A program made the position numbers and the translations under genes. The notes beneath the pieces are model-generated. The model was not told the origin of the DNA. It saw only the letters and a program-made list of their open reading frames with translations, and did not search any database. From Nostoc sp. LEGE 06077 (lineage in GTDB: Bacteria; Cyanobacteriota; Cyanobacteriia; Cyanobacteriales; Nostocaceae), in assembly GCF_015207705.1 (NCBI RefSeq), contig NZ_JADEWI010000005.1:62001-126000 (forward strand): a DNA stretch of 64,000 bases, written 5' to 3'. Shown here piece by piece: positions 56,043-64,000 of this stretch; the stretch's first letter is position 1; each line of letters starts with the position of its first letter.

Positions 56043-57263
56043 ATGAAATACAGATTAGAAACTATCCTCAGTCCACCGATAATGCTGTTGATTTTTCTGG
56101 TGGGGATGCAACCATTTGGATATCGAGAACTGAGTTCACCAGGATGTCGAGTGAAGAAATGGGATATACCAGAGTCTTTACAAAATAAGCAACAAGTCTT
56201 AATTCCCCGATCGCCTGTGAGTTGTTGTCAAGATGATCTCTCTTGTTTAGACGAATTAGCCGATAAAAAAGCTTTAATTACTTCTATTGACCGCAGTTTA
56301 CAATATTTGCAAACATCAGGAGCGATCGCAGCTTATCAAAAATATCCAGTAACGGGAATTACCCGCGATCGCATCATCAAAAGTTTAACAAGATTCCGCG
56401 AACTCCTGCTCAAATCTCAATCTGCTCAAGAATTACATCAAGCCATCGAACGAGAGTTTGTTTATTACCAATCTGTCGGTAAAGACCAAAAAGGCACAAT
56501 TTTATTTACCGCTTATTATGAACCACTTTATCAGGCTAGTCGCTCTCCCACAGCCGAATTTCGCTATCCTGTCTATCGCTTACCTCCCGATATCAATTCC
56601 TGGGCGCAGCCTCATCCTACACGCTTAGAATTAGAAGGGGCTGATGGCTTACAAGGAACCCAAGGCAAATTGCGAGGATTAGAATTATTTTGGTTCCGCG
56701 ATCGCCTAGAACCATATATGATTCAAATTCAAGGTTCGGCGCAGCTGCAATTGACCGATGGAACTAAAACAACAATCGGTTACGCAGGTAATACAGCTTA
56801 TAACTATAAAAGTATTGGCAGAGAACTAGCCAATGATGGCAAATTACCTTTACAGGGGATGACAATGCCTATTATCCTCGACTATTTTCAACAGCATCCC
56901 CCAGAATTAAATACATATATCCCCCGTGATCCCAGTTTTGTGTTTTTTCAAGAAAACCACGGCGCACCAGCCCAAGGTTCGATTAATGTCCCACTTACAC
57001 CAGAACGCTCAATCGCTACAGATAAGTCTCTCATGCCTCCTGGTGCTTTAGCTTTGATTCGCGCGGCTTTTCCTTTTGTTAAGGCTAATGGCGAGATGGA
57101 ACATCAAATTGTTAGCCGTTATGTGCTTGATCAAGATACAGGTGGAGCCATTAAAGGTACAGGTAGAGTCGATTATTTTTTGGGTACTGGGAAAGTTGCA
57201 GGCGATCGCGCTGGTGTTACTGTTAGTAATGGACAATTGTATTACCTGTTACTCAAGCCCTAA
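56043..57263 (+). CDS. mltA: membrane-bound lytic murein transglycosylase A
   Basis: The 406-residue MltA-family protein cleaves peptidoglycan glycan strands. An N-terminal export segment (about 8-25) precedes a long linker. The MltA barrel holds LFTAYYEPLYQASR and YMIQIQGSAQLQL. The C-terminal 3D domain contains YVLDQDTGGAIKGTGRVDYFLG with the catalytic Asp in that region. ATG start. Confidence 0.93.
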   Translation: MKYRLETILSPPIMLLIFLVGMQPFGYRELSSPGCRVKKWDIPESLQNKQQVLIPRSPVSCCQDDLSCLDELADKKALITSIDRSLQYLQTSGAIAAYQKYPVTGITRDRIIKSLTRFRELLLKSQSAQELHQAIEREFVYYQSVGKDQKGTILFTAYYEPLYQASRSPTAEFRYPVYRLPPDINSWAQPHPTRLELEGADGLQGTQGKLRGLELFWFRDRLEPYMIQIQGSAQLQLTDGTKTTIGYAGNTAYNYKSIGRELANDGKLPLQGMTMPIILDYFQQHPPELNTYIPRDPSFVFFQENHGAPAQGSINVPLTPERSIATDKSLMPPGALALIRAAFPFVKANGEMEHQIVSRYVLDQDTGGAIKGTGRVDYFLGTGKVAGDRAGVTVSNGQLYYLLLKP

Positions 57264-57910
57264 GAAGAACTTACGCTGTAAGACGAAAAATCAAAGGTTG
57301 AGGCATTTTATTTACACCCTATACCCCAATACGGTTCAGATCAGCTTTTTTGTCTTTTACTGTTCCCTTCTCTCCACAAGAAAACTTTCTTAACTGAACT
57401 GTATTGCCCTATACCCAATCTCAAAAACTATCCCTGGTACGTAAATTCTATTTCAAAAACTCGGAACGAAACAGCAAAAAGATTTTACATTTGGAACCAA
57501 TAAAATCATTTGCCGTCATTTTTGCTAATAGTCAATATTAGACAGAGCTATGCTACAGCTTGCTTTTATTCTGTACGTATTTAAATTGATTGTTATCTGA
57601 AATGGATCGCTTTTCTTTTTTTATAGTTTTATCACAGATAAGTTACTTATCTTAATATTTTGCCCAAAAAAAAGGAAAATCAAATCTGAAATAATGATTA
57701 ATTCCCTTGTATTTGATGATGTAAGTTTAAGTTTCAGTTACTACGACTAATGCTCGTTTATATTAGCAGCACCTTTATTCTCAATTCTAGCGATCGCGGG
57801 TTAACTACAAAAACTCAGTGCTGACTACGCTTCACTGTCCGGGGAGCATATTGAATGGTTACTAACCACTTCTTAGCTGCATTTATTCAGTCCATCATTG
57901 GGAGTTGAAA
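57264..57910. other. intergenic region
   Basis: This 647-base gap holds dispersed-repeat copy 3 (57265-57294) at the mltA end. The remainder is AT-rich and featureless to my reading. The ribosome site GGGAG (57900-57904) for the PIN gene closes it. Confidence 0.5.
57265..57294 (-). repeat. 30-bp dispersed repeat, copy 3
   Basis: The minus strand reads TTGATTTTTCGTCTTACAGC then GTAAGTTCTT; adjacent to the mltA stop. Confidence 0.7.
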
Positions 57911-58354
57911 GTGTTCAGGATTTTAGTTGATGCCGATTTAATCTTAGATGCTTTGATAAATCGCCACAAATTAACAGAAGATGTCAGAGAATTACTCGAT
58001 GGGGTGCATCCATCAATTAAGTTGTATTTAACAGATATTGGCTGGCAAAAAATAGCCGCTTACACTAGTCGCTTGCAAAACAGTCAAATTGCGGAGATAG
58101 TCATTGATTGGTTGCGCGAAAAAATTCACATTTGTATTGTTGATCAGCAAATTTTGCAAATAGCACGCGCGTTACCCTTAAGAGATTTTGAATCTGCTGT
58201 AGAGTTAGTTTGTGTCAGTGATCAATTGCTAGATGCGATCGTTACCCATACACCAGAGAATTTTGTGGAAGCACCAAATCAGCTATGGGTTTGGTCTGTA
58301 GGCGACTTGTGGTTGCGAGCCGATTTAGAAAGACAGTTACAAAAGTGTCTTTGA
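57911..58354 (+). CDS. PIN-domain protein
   Basis: The protein has 147 residues from GTG 57911 (GGGAG seven bases upstream; TTG 57905 is the alternative). The PIN pattern is FRILVDADLILDALINR at the N-terminus with two Asp, and FESAVELVCVSDQLLDAIVTH at the C-terminus with the acidic and hydrophobic ED/VT core. No antitoxin gene precedes it. It may be a solitary VapC-like RNase. Confidence 0.8.
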   Translation: MFRILVDADLILDALINRHKLTEDVRELLDGVHPSIKLYLTDIGWQKIAAYTSRLQNSQIAEIVIDWLREKIHICIVDQQILQIARALPLRDFESAVELVCVSDQLLDAIVTHTPENFVEAPNQLWVWSVGDLWLRADLERQLQKCL

Positions 58355-58500
58355 TTGGTTCATAGTCAATGGTCAATAGTACTGAGTAGAGCATATTCTC
58401 CCCTGTATCCTGACACCTGACCTCTTTTAGTCCAAATTTTTCCGAAAGATGGTTAAAAATAAAGTTTTTTTAGGGATTTTCTAGGCGCAGGTTTTTTTTG

Positions 58501-58517
58501 GTGCTAGGATCTAGCAC
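58501..58517. promoter_or_regulatory. candidate operator of XRE regulator
   Basis: GTGCTAG-GAT-CTAGCAC is a perfect 7-3-7 inverted repeat 28 bases upstream of the GTG start of the XRE gene. AGTGCTGTAGC at 58535-58545 may be a half-site. Confidence 0.55.
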
Positions 58518-58545
58518 TATATATTGAGATAAAAGTGCTGTAGCT

Positions 58546-58887
58546 GTGAAACAAAAGCCAAAACCGAGGATTGCTTTGCTTCGTGAGAGAGCAGGGCTGA
58601 CCCAGCTTGAATTGTCGCGTCTTGTTGGCGTAACTGAAAGCACTATTCAAAACTGGGAAAGCGGCAGAACTGGGACAGACCACATTGAAAGAATCATTAG
58701 GTTCTGCAAAGCCTTAGATTGCAAAGTAGAAGACCTAATAGAATATGTGAATGAACCATTAGAAGAACCTGTAGCGAAACCAAGTTCTATAAACGAAATA
58801 CATCAGATATTGGGAACTGAGGCCACAGCCTCAACCATCAATTCTGAAAGTGAAGTTACTCAAAAGCGTCAAGCCACGAGTAGCTAA
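58546..58887 (+). CDS. XRE-family transcriptional regulator
   Basis: The 113-residue protein starts at GTG. A Cro/C1 helix-turn-helix occupies about 7-62 (LLRERAGLTQLELSRLVGVT, ESTIQNWESGR). The C-terminal 50 residues are polar and probably disordered. The strong palindrome just upstream suggests autoregulation. No partner gene is adjacent. Confidence 0.92.
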   Translation: MKQKPKPRIALLRERAGLTQLELSRLVGVTESTIQNWESGRTGTDHIERIIRFCKALDCKVEDLIEYVNEPLEEPVAKPSSINEIHQILGTEATASTINSESEVTQKRQATSS

Positions 58888-58916
58888 CATAGGTCTTATG
58901 TAAATTCCCTGGACTA

Positions 58917-58965
58917 ACCGATAGATAATCTCTCAAAAGTATTTGGCAAGAGATAATCTATCGGT
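58917..58965. terminator. bidirectional terminator hairpin
   Basis: A 17-bp stem (58917-58933 with 58949-58965, one mismatch) has a 15-base loop between two convergent genes. AT-rich tails flank both sides. Confidence 0.75.
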
Positions 58966-58984
58966 AATTTTCAATTATTCAATT

Positions 58985-59662
58985 TTAATTAGTTTGATTG
59001 TATTTCCATAAATTATCTACTGTGACAAACTGGTAGCCTTGTTGTAGTAATTGGGGAATCAAGACTTCTATTGTTGCAGCTACATCTTGTCCGCCACAAA
59101 CACCATCATGTAAGACAATGAGTGAACCATTTTGTACTTGTTGGTTGACTCGCTGTACTACAGTAGTAATTCCTGGCCTGACCCAATCTTCTGGTACAAC
59201 ACTCCACATTACCGGACGGTAATTCCACTGACGGAATAAATTTAAAGTTTTTGGGGTAAATAAACCGTTGGGAGGCCGTACATCGCGCACTTGTTCAGGT
59301 AGCAGGTTACAACTATCGTAGATAGCCCCTTGGGTTTTTGCTAAACTTTCTTGGAGTTCGTTAGGAGTAAGCAAAGGAAAGGAACGATGATCGTAACCAT
59401 GTAAGCCAATCCAATGGCCGCGATCGCACACTGCTTTAGCAACCTCTGGTGAACGGTTGACACAAGCACCCAACCAAAAAAAACTGGCTTGAATATTGTA
59501 GCGGTCTAAAACTTGCAATACTTGGCGTGTGTATTGTGGATGAGGGCCATCGTCAAAAGTTAGGGCGATCGCCTGAGAATTGCGATCGCCACACCAAAGA
59601 CAATCAGGAAAACTCGGTTGAAGAATCCGATAAATAAAAGGAAAAAAGGGAGCAAACTGCAT
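58985..59662 (-). CDS. polysaccharide deacetylase
   Basis: This 225-residue NodB-fold carbohydrate esterase deacetylates glycans such as peptidoglycan or chitin-like polymers. Motif 1 is LTFDDGPHPQYT, motif 2 HGYDHRSF (metal His), motif 3 VRPPNGLFTPK and later VMWSVVPEDWVRPG and LIVLHDGVCGG. No clear signal peptide, although the N-terminus is hydrophobic (FAPFFPFIYRIL). ATG start. Confidence 0.93.
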   Translation of the reverse strand: MQFAPFFPFIYRILQPSFPDCLWCGDRNSQAIALTFDDGPHPQYTRQVLQVLDRYNIQASFFWLGACVNRSPEVAKAVCDRGHWIGLHGYDHRSFPLLTPNELQESLAKTQGAIYDSCNLLPEQVRDVRPPNGLFTPKTLNLFRQWNYRPVMWSVVPEDWVRPGITTVVQRVNQQVQNGSLIVLHDGVCGGQDVAATIEVLIPQLLQQGYQFVTVDNLWKYNQTN

Positions 59663-60068
59663 TACTAATGTTTTCGTAGCTTTCCCTAGTCTAACTCTAG
59701 AATTCTTGTCAAGATTTGCTAATAATATTCATTTTTTAACAGGGCTTAAACACGAAGATTATCTGTTAAGACTGGGTGTAGAGGCGTAAAATTTTTGAAC
59801 TCTTAAAAGAAATAAGAGTCTTGTATTCAAATGAAGGTGTCATCACTTACACCATAAATTAGCAACAAGATACTATTGTACTACGCAAGGTAAACAAATT
59901 GTAATTTGTAATATTGACTCACTCTTAAGAAACATGGGGAGTAGAGAGTATTTGCGTAATTCCTATGATGTTAGAGCTTGCTAGGGCGGGCAAAATGCCC
60001 ACCCTACAAGAATTATCTCTATTCAGCAATGCCCAAAAGTTAACTGGTATTAAACCCAGTCCAAAGTC
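59663..60068. other. intergenic region with palindrome
   Basis: TAGGGCGGGCA / TGCCCACCCTA (59982-59992, 59996-60006) is a near-perfect inverted repeat of a type common in Nostoc. It lies in the 3' flank of the peroxidase gene. Heptad-like GGGTGTAG sequence is also present near 59773. No gene. Confidence 0.5.
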
Positions 60069-62195
60069 TTAATCTAAGAAATTTGGCCGGGGAGTAGTGA
60101 CACCATTACTACCAACTGCGGGTATTTCCACTAGCTGATCTGTAGCAGTAGGAGTTCCATTAGTATTACCGCTGGAAGTCACTAAAGATTGATTGCCCGG
60201 ATGTCCATTGGGGATGAACAATTGTGGATGGTCAAAGGGTGCTTTGTCGAGAAGGACTCGCTGATCAGTCAGTCCGCTTCTCATAAAAGTGACCAAATCG
60301 GCTTTTTGCTGTGAGTTTAAGTTCAATGGCGCTACACCCGCTCCACCATCGTCACCTCGACCACGATTGTAAAAGTCAACAACTTGCTCTAAAGTTGCCA
60401 TACCACCGTTGTGCATATATGGTGCTGTCAAGGCGATGTTACGGAGAGTAGGGATTTTGAATCTTGATGTAGTAAAGTTTCCTGCGCCTGGGTCTTCTGC
60501 TGCTGGTCTGACACCGTAGTTAGGAATGAAGCCGTTAACAAAATTATTAATCAACGGATTGCCAGAATCAGTTGAAGTTACTCCTGCGGTTCTTCTGACA
60601 GAAGCCATGCTGAATTCTGGAATCGCATGGCAAACGTTACAATTTGCGCCACCATTAGCCACAGTATTAACAAACAAAGCTAGACCGCTTTTTTCTTGAG
60701 TGGTGAGAGCATTGGTATCTCCCGCCTGAAATTTATCAAAAGGTGTCTGATTAGATACAAGAGTAGACATATACTTTTGCATTGCTAACCCAGCAAATAA
60801 GGAGAAGTTCCAATCCCTGAGCGTAAACTGATTGGCAGGTAAAACCAGTTTTTCTTCACTATCAGTAGAGGTAGCCAAAGCATTAATACTGAAAGCAGCA
60901 TCAGTAGTGAAAGACTCATCAGTAGCGAGAGACCCATCAGTAGTGATAGCCGTATCAGTAGTGGTAGTGAAAGAACTAGTATTGGTAGTCAAAGCTCCGG
61001 GGAGGATTGTTATTGTTCCATCACTCTCAACTTGAATAATAGACTTTGATTTCCACCATTCCGGCTTAAAGGCTTTCTGAATTAACCTATCATAGGCTCC
61101 GATTGCCAGACCTTTATAGGGGTATCGACTAAAAGATCCTAAAACACTGTCTTGGGGATGTACAACTTGTTTACCTAACGGTCTGAGACTTTTGAGCTTC
61201 TGACCTCTTCTTCGCAGAAACTTAGCACCGATTTCAGGGAAAGTCCGGCCATCCGCAGATATCTCAAATGGACTCAATGGTGGCCCAGTTACTAAGGAAG
61301 CTATGGAAGAATTGTTGAGCGAAATGGAAACTGGAGTTAGTTGGGTTTGTCCTGAAGCTCGGAAAACTTTAGCATTAAGGTCTGCTGCTCCATTTCCATT
61401 CACTCCATTGAAGGTTTCCTTGGCACGACCATCCCAAAACTGGAGTTTGTTGAAGATGGCATCAATTACGGTTGGGGCATTACGTGGTTCAACTCGGCGT
61501 ACATTGATGCCATTAATTTGAAAACCATCTGGATCTGGCGTGGATGTAACATTATCCTCTGCTTGACCTGGAACGGTTGCTAAGAGAACGCTATGAAATA
61601 CTCCTTGGGAGGAGGCGACATCGTTAACATCAGAAAGAACTGTACTAGTTCGATTGTCAGGATCTGCAAGTTTGTGAAATGGAAAATCTGCTGCTGTGAG
61701 TTGATAGTTTGGACTACCACCAACCTGGAAAGTTATATCTTTTAGTGATGCCAAAAGACCAGGACTGATTTGATTCTTTGATCTACTATCAGATCCGGCA
61801 TGAAAGTGACAACTAGCACAAGACTGAATGCCGTCGCTACCAAGCTGCATATCCCAGAATAGGGATTTTCCTAACTGGAGTAGGGCTGTGTTGTCCCGAA
61901 CAAAGCCTCCGAGATTACTTGGTTCAGCTACTGCTGTCAGAAGTGGTGGATTTGCCGGGGTAGGGTCTCCAACTGTAGCTGGTGGAAGACTAGTTATGGC
62001 ATTTAAGGGAGCCGGGTTTAAAGTTAATTGTGCTGATACGACACCTCCACTAGCGATCGCTAGTGAAACTATGAGGAAAATTGTCAGAGGGCGTGAATAC
62101 CTTGATAATTTTCTAGATTTAAACGCTAAATAAATCCAAAAAAGCATCACAAATATCATCAGCAAGATTGCTAATGTACCACTTGAATGTATCAT
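60069..62195 (-). CDS. di-haem cytochrome c peroxidase family protein
   Basis: The 708-residue CcpA/MauG-type protein has haem sites CASCH (126-130) and CNVCH (519-523). Two N-terminal hydrophobic segments (about 8-25 and 36-52) give membrane anchoring or export. The second haem domain carries the usual APYMHNGGMATLEQVVDFYNRG (split). Residues about 402-448 are a Thr/Ser/Asp-rich repeat insert (TTDGSLATDESFTTD) that separates the two haem domains. It reduces peroxide or oxidises a substrate in the periplasm; exact partner unknown. ATG start. Confidence 0.88.
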   Translation of the reverse strand: MIHSSGTLAILLMIFVMLFWIYLAFKSRKLSRYSRPLTIFLIVSLAIASGGVVSAQLTLNPAPLNAITSLPPATVGDPTPANPPLLTAVAEPSNLGGFVRDNTALLQLGKSLFWDMQLGSDGIQSCASCHFHAGSDSRSKNQISPGLLASLKDITFQVGGSPNYQLTAADFPFHKLADPDNRTSTVLSDVNDVASSQGVFHSVLLATVPGQAEDNVTSTPDPDGFQINGINVRRVEPRNAPTVIDAIFNKLQFWDGRAKETFNGVNGNGAADLNAKVFRASGQTQLTPVSISLNNSSIASLVTGPPLSPFEISADGRTFPEIGAKFLRRRGQKLKSLRPLGKQVVHPQDSVLGSFSRYPYKGLAIGAYDRLIQKAFKPEWWKSKSIIQVESDGTITILPGALTTNTSSFTTTTDTAITTDGSLATDESFTTDAAFSINALATSTDSEEKLVLPANQFTLRDWNFSLFAGLAMQKYMSTLVSNQTPFDKFQAGDTNALTTQEKSGLALFVNTVANGGANCNVCHAIPEFSMASVRRTAGVTSTDSGNPLINNFVNGFIPNYGVRPAAEDPGAGNFTTSRFKIPTLRNIALTAPYMHNGGMATLEQVVDFYNRGRGDDGGAGVAPLNLNSQQKADLVTFMRSGLTDQRVLLDKAPFDHPQLFIPNGHPGNQSLVTSSGNTNGTPTATDQLVEIPAVGSNGVTTPRPNFLD
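60886..60985. repeat. degenerate minisatellite in the peroxidase gene
   Basis: Degenerate 18- to 24-bp units built on ATCAGTAGTGAAAGAC on the plus strand encode the T/S/D-rich insert. Confidence 0.6.
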
Positions 62196-62241
62196 AAGAC
62201 CTCGTTGTACCTGTAGATACCGTGGGATTGATGTTAATTAA

Positions 62242-62544
62242 GAGGATGTTTGAAAAGTGGTTGGCTGTAACTTTAGGTACTCACTGATCCCCCTAAGTTT
62301 CGCTTAAGAATCAAGGTATTTTCATACATTCAGAAAAAAAGACGACTGTGTTTCAAAGCATCTCCCCTTCGTGGGGAATAGGTTTGGAGACGGGTCATAA
62401 TCTCTGCTACAAAATGAGAAATCAGGACTTATGGATTTTTCTTTTTTCGTATGAAACCACCCTGCCTAAGTCTCCCTTTTTAAGGGAGACTTAGAGAGAT
62501 ATGAAAGCATTTGATACATCACTAAGGACTTTTCAAACAACCTC
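62242..62544. mobile_element. IS5-type MITE, 303 bp
   Basis: The terminal inverted repeats are GAGGATGTTTGAAAAGT (62242-62258) and ACTTTTCAAACAACCTC (62528-62544), matching at 16 of 17 positions. Direct TAA duplications flank it (62239-62241 and 62545-62547). The inside has no ORF but nested hairpins, one with 13-bp arms (CTAAGTCTCCCTT at 62466-62478 with 62482-62494). A 3-bp TNA duplication is typical of the ISL2/IS1031 branches of IS5. It would be moved by a transposase encoded elsewhere. Confidence 0.8.
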
Positions 62545-62547
62545 TAA

Positions 62548-62855
62548 GGAAGACTACGTACTAAAGTATTCAATTACTAGGTTCTTAATGCCGACATTTC
62601 TCAGGTAAGAAAGGATATGAATGGTATTTTGGATGAAAGATACCATCACAGTCAGAAATAAGATTACAAGATATTGACCACTACTGGATAGTGGCAGAGA
62701 TTATATTATTAAGCAAATTATGTTTTGTAGAATGTAGATATTATTATCATTTAATAACTATTGTTGAGAATACCTAACCTATCTTTTTTGATCTAAAAAC
62801 GGTCACACTCCTCTACTGACTTTGCTTCAGATGCTTTGTCACCCCACCAGACAAA
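62548..62855. other. intergenic region
   Basis: AT-rich 3' flank of topA. No gene or repeat is recognised. Confidence 0.35.
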
Positions 62856-64000
62856 TTATTTGCTATCTGGATTCAACTCGCCAAATTTAGGACTCCACCA
62901 ACCTTTGGCTGTACTAAAAAAAGCCACATCTTTATGCTTTTTATCTTGACGAGACGCAGCAGAACAACGCAGCATGGTTTTGTTTTGTCCATCTTTGGTG
63001 TAGCTATACTCTTCTAGAGGTTTTTTACAGACTGGACAGGGATATGAGCTTAACTTAGCAGGAGTTTGGGCGTGGTTTTCTGGCTTGGTTTCTGGGGTGC
63101 GTGGTGGTTGCCAAGATTTGCTGAAGTCACTCCAAAATAGGACTATATTTGCACAACCGCTGGTACATTTGAGGAAATATTTTTTCTTGACTTTGCTGCT
63201 GGGAATTTTAGCGAGAAAATTATTACATTCAGGGCAGCGAGTTTTAGAAGTATCATATTTGCGTTCAGCTACTGAGGATTTTGTACTTGAAGTACTTACA
63301 ACAACAGTTTTGGCTTTGGCTAAGGCTGGGACGAAATAATTTTTATTCCAAGTTGTTAAGTATTGCTGCCAACTTTGTTTACCTTCAGCGATCGCATCGA
63401 GGGCGCTTTCCATTTTGGCTGTAAAATCTGCTTCTAGTAAATCTGGCAAAGCTTTCTGCAAAAAATCATCAACTTCTAGCCCCAAAGTTGTGGGCTGGAG
63501 ATTTCCCTTAATTAACTGCACATAACCCCGCTTTTTGAGGGTAGCAACAGTGGGCGCGAATGTACTCGGACGACCGATACCTTTACGTTCCATGAGTTGT
63601 ACTAATTTCGGTTCGCTGTAACGGGGTGGCGGCTGAGTCTGTTTTTTCTCCGAATTTGCATTATCTAGAGTTAATGCTTGTCCCTGCTGGACAACAGGTA
63701 ACACACTATCTTTGCTGAGGTTATTCCAATAGCGAGCGTAACCGTAAAATTCGATTACTTGGCCTCTGGCTTGCCATAACAAAGAACCCGACTGAGTGAT
63801 AATCTGAGTTTTACGGAGTTGAGCAGCCCGACATTGAGAAGCGATCGCTCTTTTCCAAATCATCACATACAAGTCAAATTCATCAGCAGGTAATTCTTGC
63901 CGTAGCTGGACTGATGGACGAAACACATCGGTAGGGCGAATCGCTTCATGGGCTTCCTGGGCTGTTTTGGCGCTGCGATGTTTGGCAACTTGCTGTGGTA
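62856..64000 (-). CDS. topA: DNA topoisomerase I, C-terminal part
   Basis: The frame is open through the right edge, so at least 381 residues of a type IA topoisomerase are visible and the start lies outside. The upstream end reads QEAHEAIRPTD (as KTAQEAHEAIRPTD), a core marker. PPPRYSEPKLVQLMERKGIG and RPSTFAPTVATLKKRGYV follow. Two zinc-finger-like modules close it: CPECNN...CTSGC and CPVCKK...RCSAAS. The second lacks a clear fourth cysteine. It relaxes negative supercoils. Catalytic tyrosine is beyond the edge. Confidence 0.93.
   Translation of the reverse strand, partial: PQQVAKHRSAKTAQEAHEAIRPTDVFRPSVQLRQELPADEFDLYVMIWKRAIASQCRAAQLRKTQIITQSGSLLWQARGQVIEFYGYARYWNNLSKDSVLPVVQQGQALTLDNANSEKKQTQPPPRYSEPKLVQLMERKGIGRPSTFAPTVATLKKRGYVQLIKGNLQPTTLGLEVDDFLQKALPDLLEADFTAKMESALDAIAEGKQSWQQYLTTWNKNYFVPALAKAKTVVVSTSSTKSSVAERKYDTSKTRCPECNNFLAKIPSSKVKKKYFLKCTSGCANIVLFWSDFSKSWQPPRTPETKPENHAQTPAKLSSYPCPVCKKPLEEYSYTKDGQNKTMLRCSAASRQDKKHKDVAFFSTAKGWWSPKFGELNPDSK

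Overview
The window is chromosomal DNA from a filamentous cyanobacterium of the Nostoc/Anabaena type. The evidence is the very frequent HIP1 octamer (GCGATCGC), cyanobacteria-specific genes (psb28-type, pcxA/cemA-type, DUF1350, a DesC-type desaturase), cyanobacterial heptad short tandem repeats, and close resemblance of many proteins to Nostoc families. About 55 genes sit on both strands in short operons, with two tRNAs and no rRNA.

Layout. 1-9.2 kb: leuC, a Nudix hydrolase, a TetR-type regulator with an unusual recombinase-like C-terminus divergent from a fatty acid desaturase, a paired membrane gene set (TIGR02587/TIGR02588), ogt, a decayed gene with three in-frame stops, and an alpha/beta-fold protein. 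9.2-14.6 kb: small secreted, membrane and stress proteins, a CX5R phosphatase-like protein, a lipoprotein and a frameshifted HAF-repeat/PEP-CTERM gene. 14.6-26.4 kb: an SpoU-family RNA methyltransferase, a class A beta-lactamase-like protein, Psb28 paralogue, DUF1350, dprA, an Rpn-type nuclease, an Orn/Lys/Arg decarboxylase and phoD. 26.4-32.5 kb: a two-partner-secretion exoprotein, a glycosyltransferase-like protein and an ABC1/UbiB kinase. 32.9-37.3 kb: a 1481-residue nitric oxide synthase joining a beta-rich N-terminus, a pseudoglobin, a globin, the NOS oxygenase and a full flavin reductase. 37.8-48.5 kb: PhzF, aminopeptidase P, a receiver protein, ffh-rpsP-KH-rpsU (translation and secretion), phoH, a ChuX-like protein, a lumenal-type protein and an ABC exporter. 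48.8-51.4 kb: tRNA-Tyr and tRNA-Thr followed by a toxin-antitoxin-like island (HigB, HigA fused to an ImmA peptidase, DarG-like macro domain). 51.4-64 kb: msrA, a helicase-like protein interrupted by repeats, pcxA, mltA, a PIN protein, an XRE regulator, a polysaccharide deacetylase, a di-heme peroxidase, a MITE, and topA running off the right edge.

The most notable object is the multidomain NOS, with a near-perfect 21-bp palindrome upstream. Next are the HigB/HigA-ImmA/macro operon, the TetR-recombinase-like fusion with two candidate operators, an intact 303-bp IS5-type MITE with a TAA duplication, and a 41-bp mobile repeat found identically in an intergenic region and in frame inside a helicase-like gene. 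All functions are inferred by reading the sequence; no database search was run.
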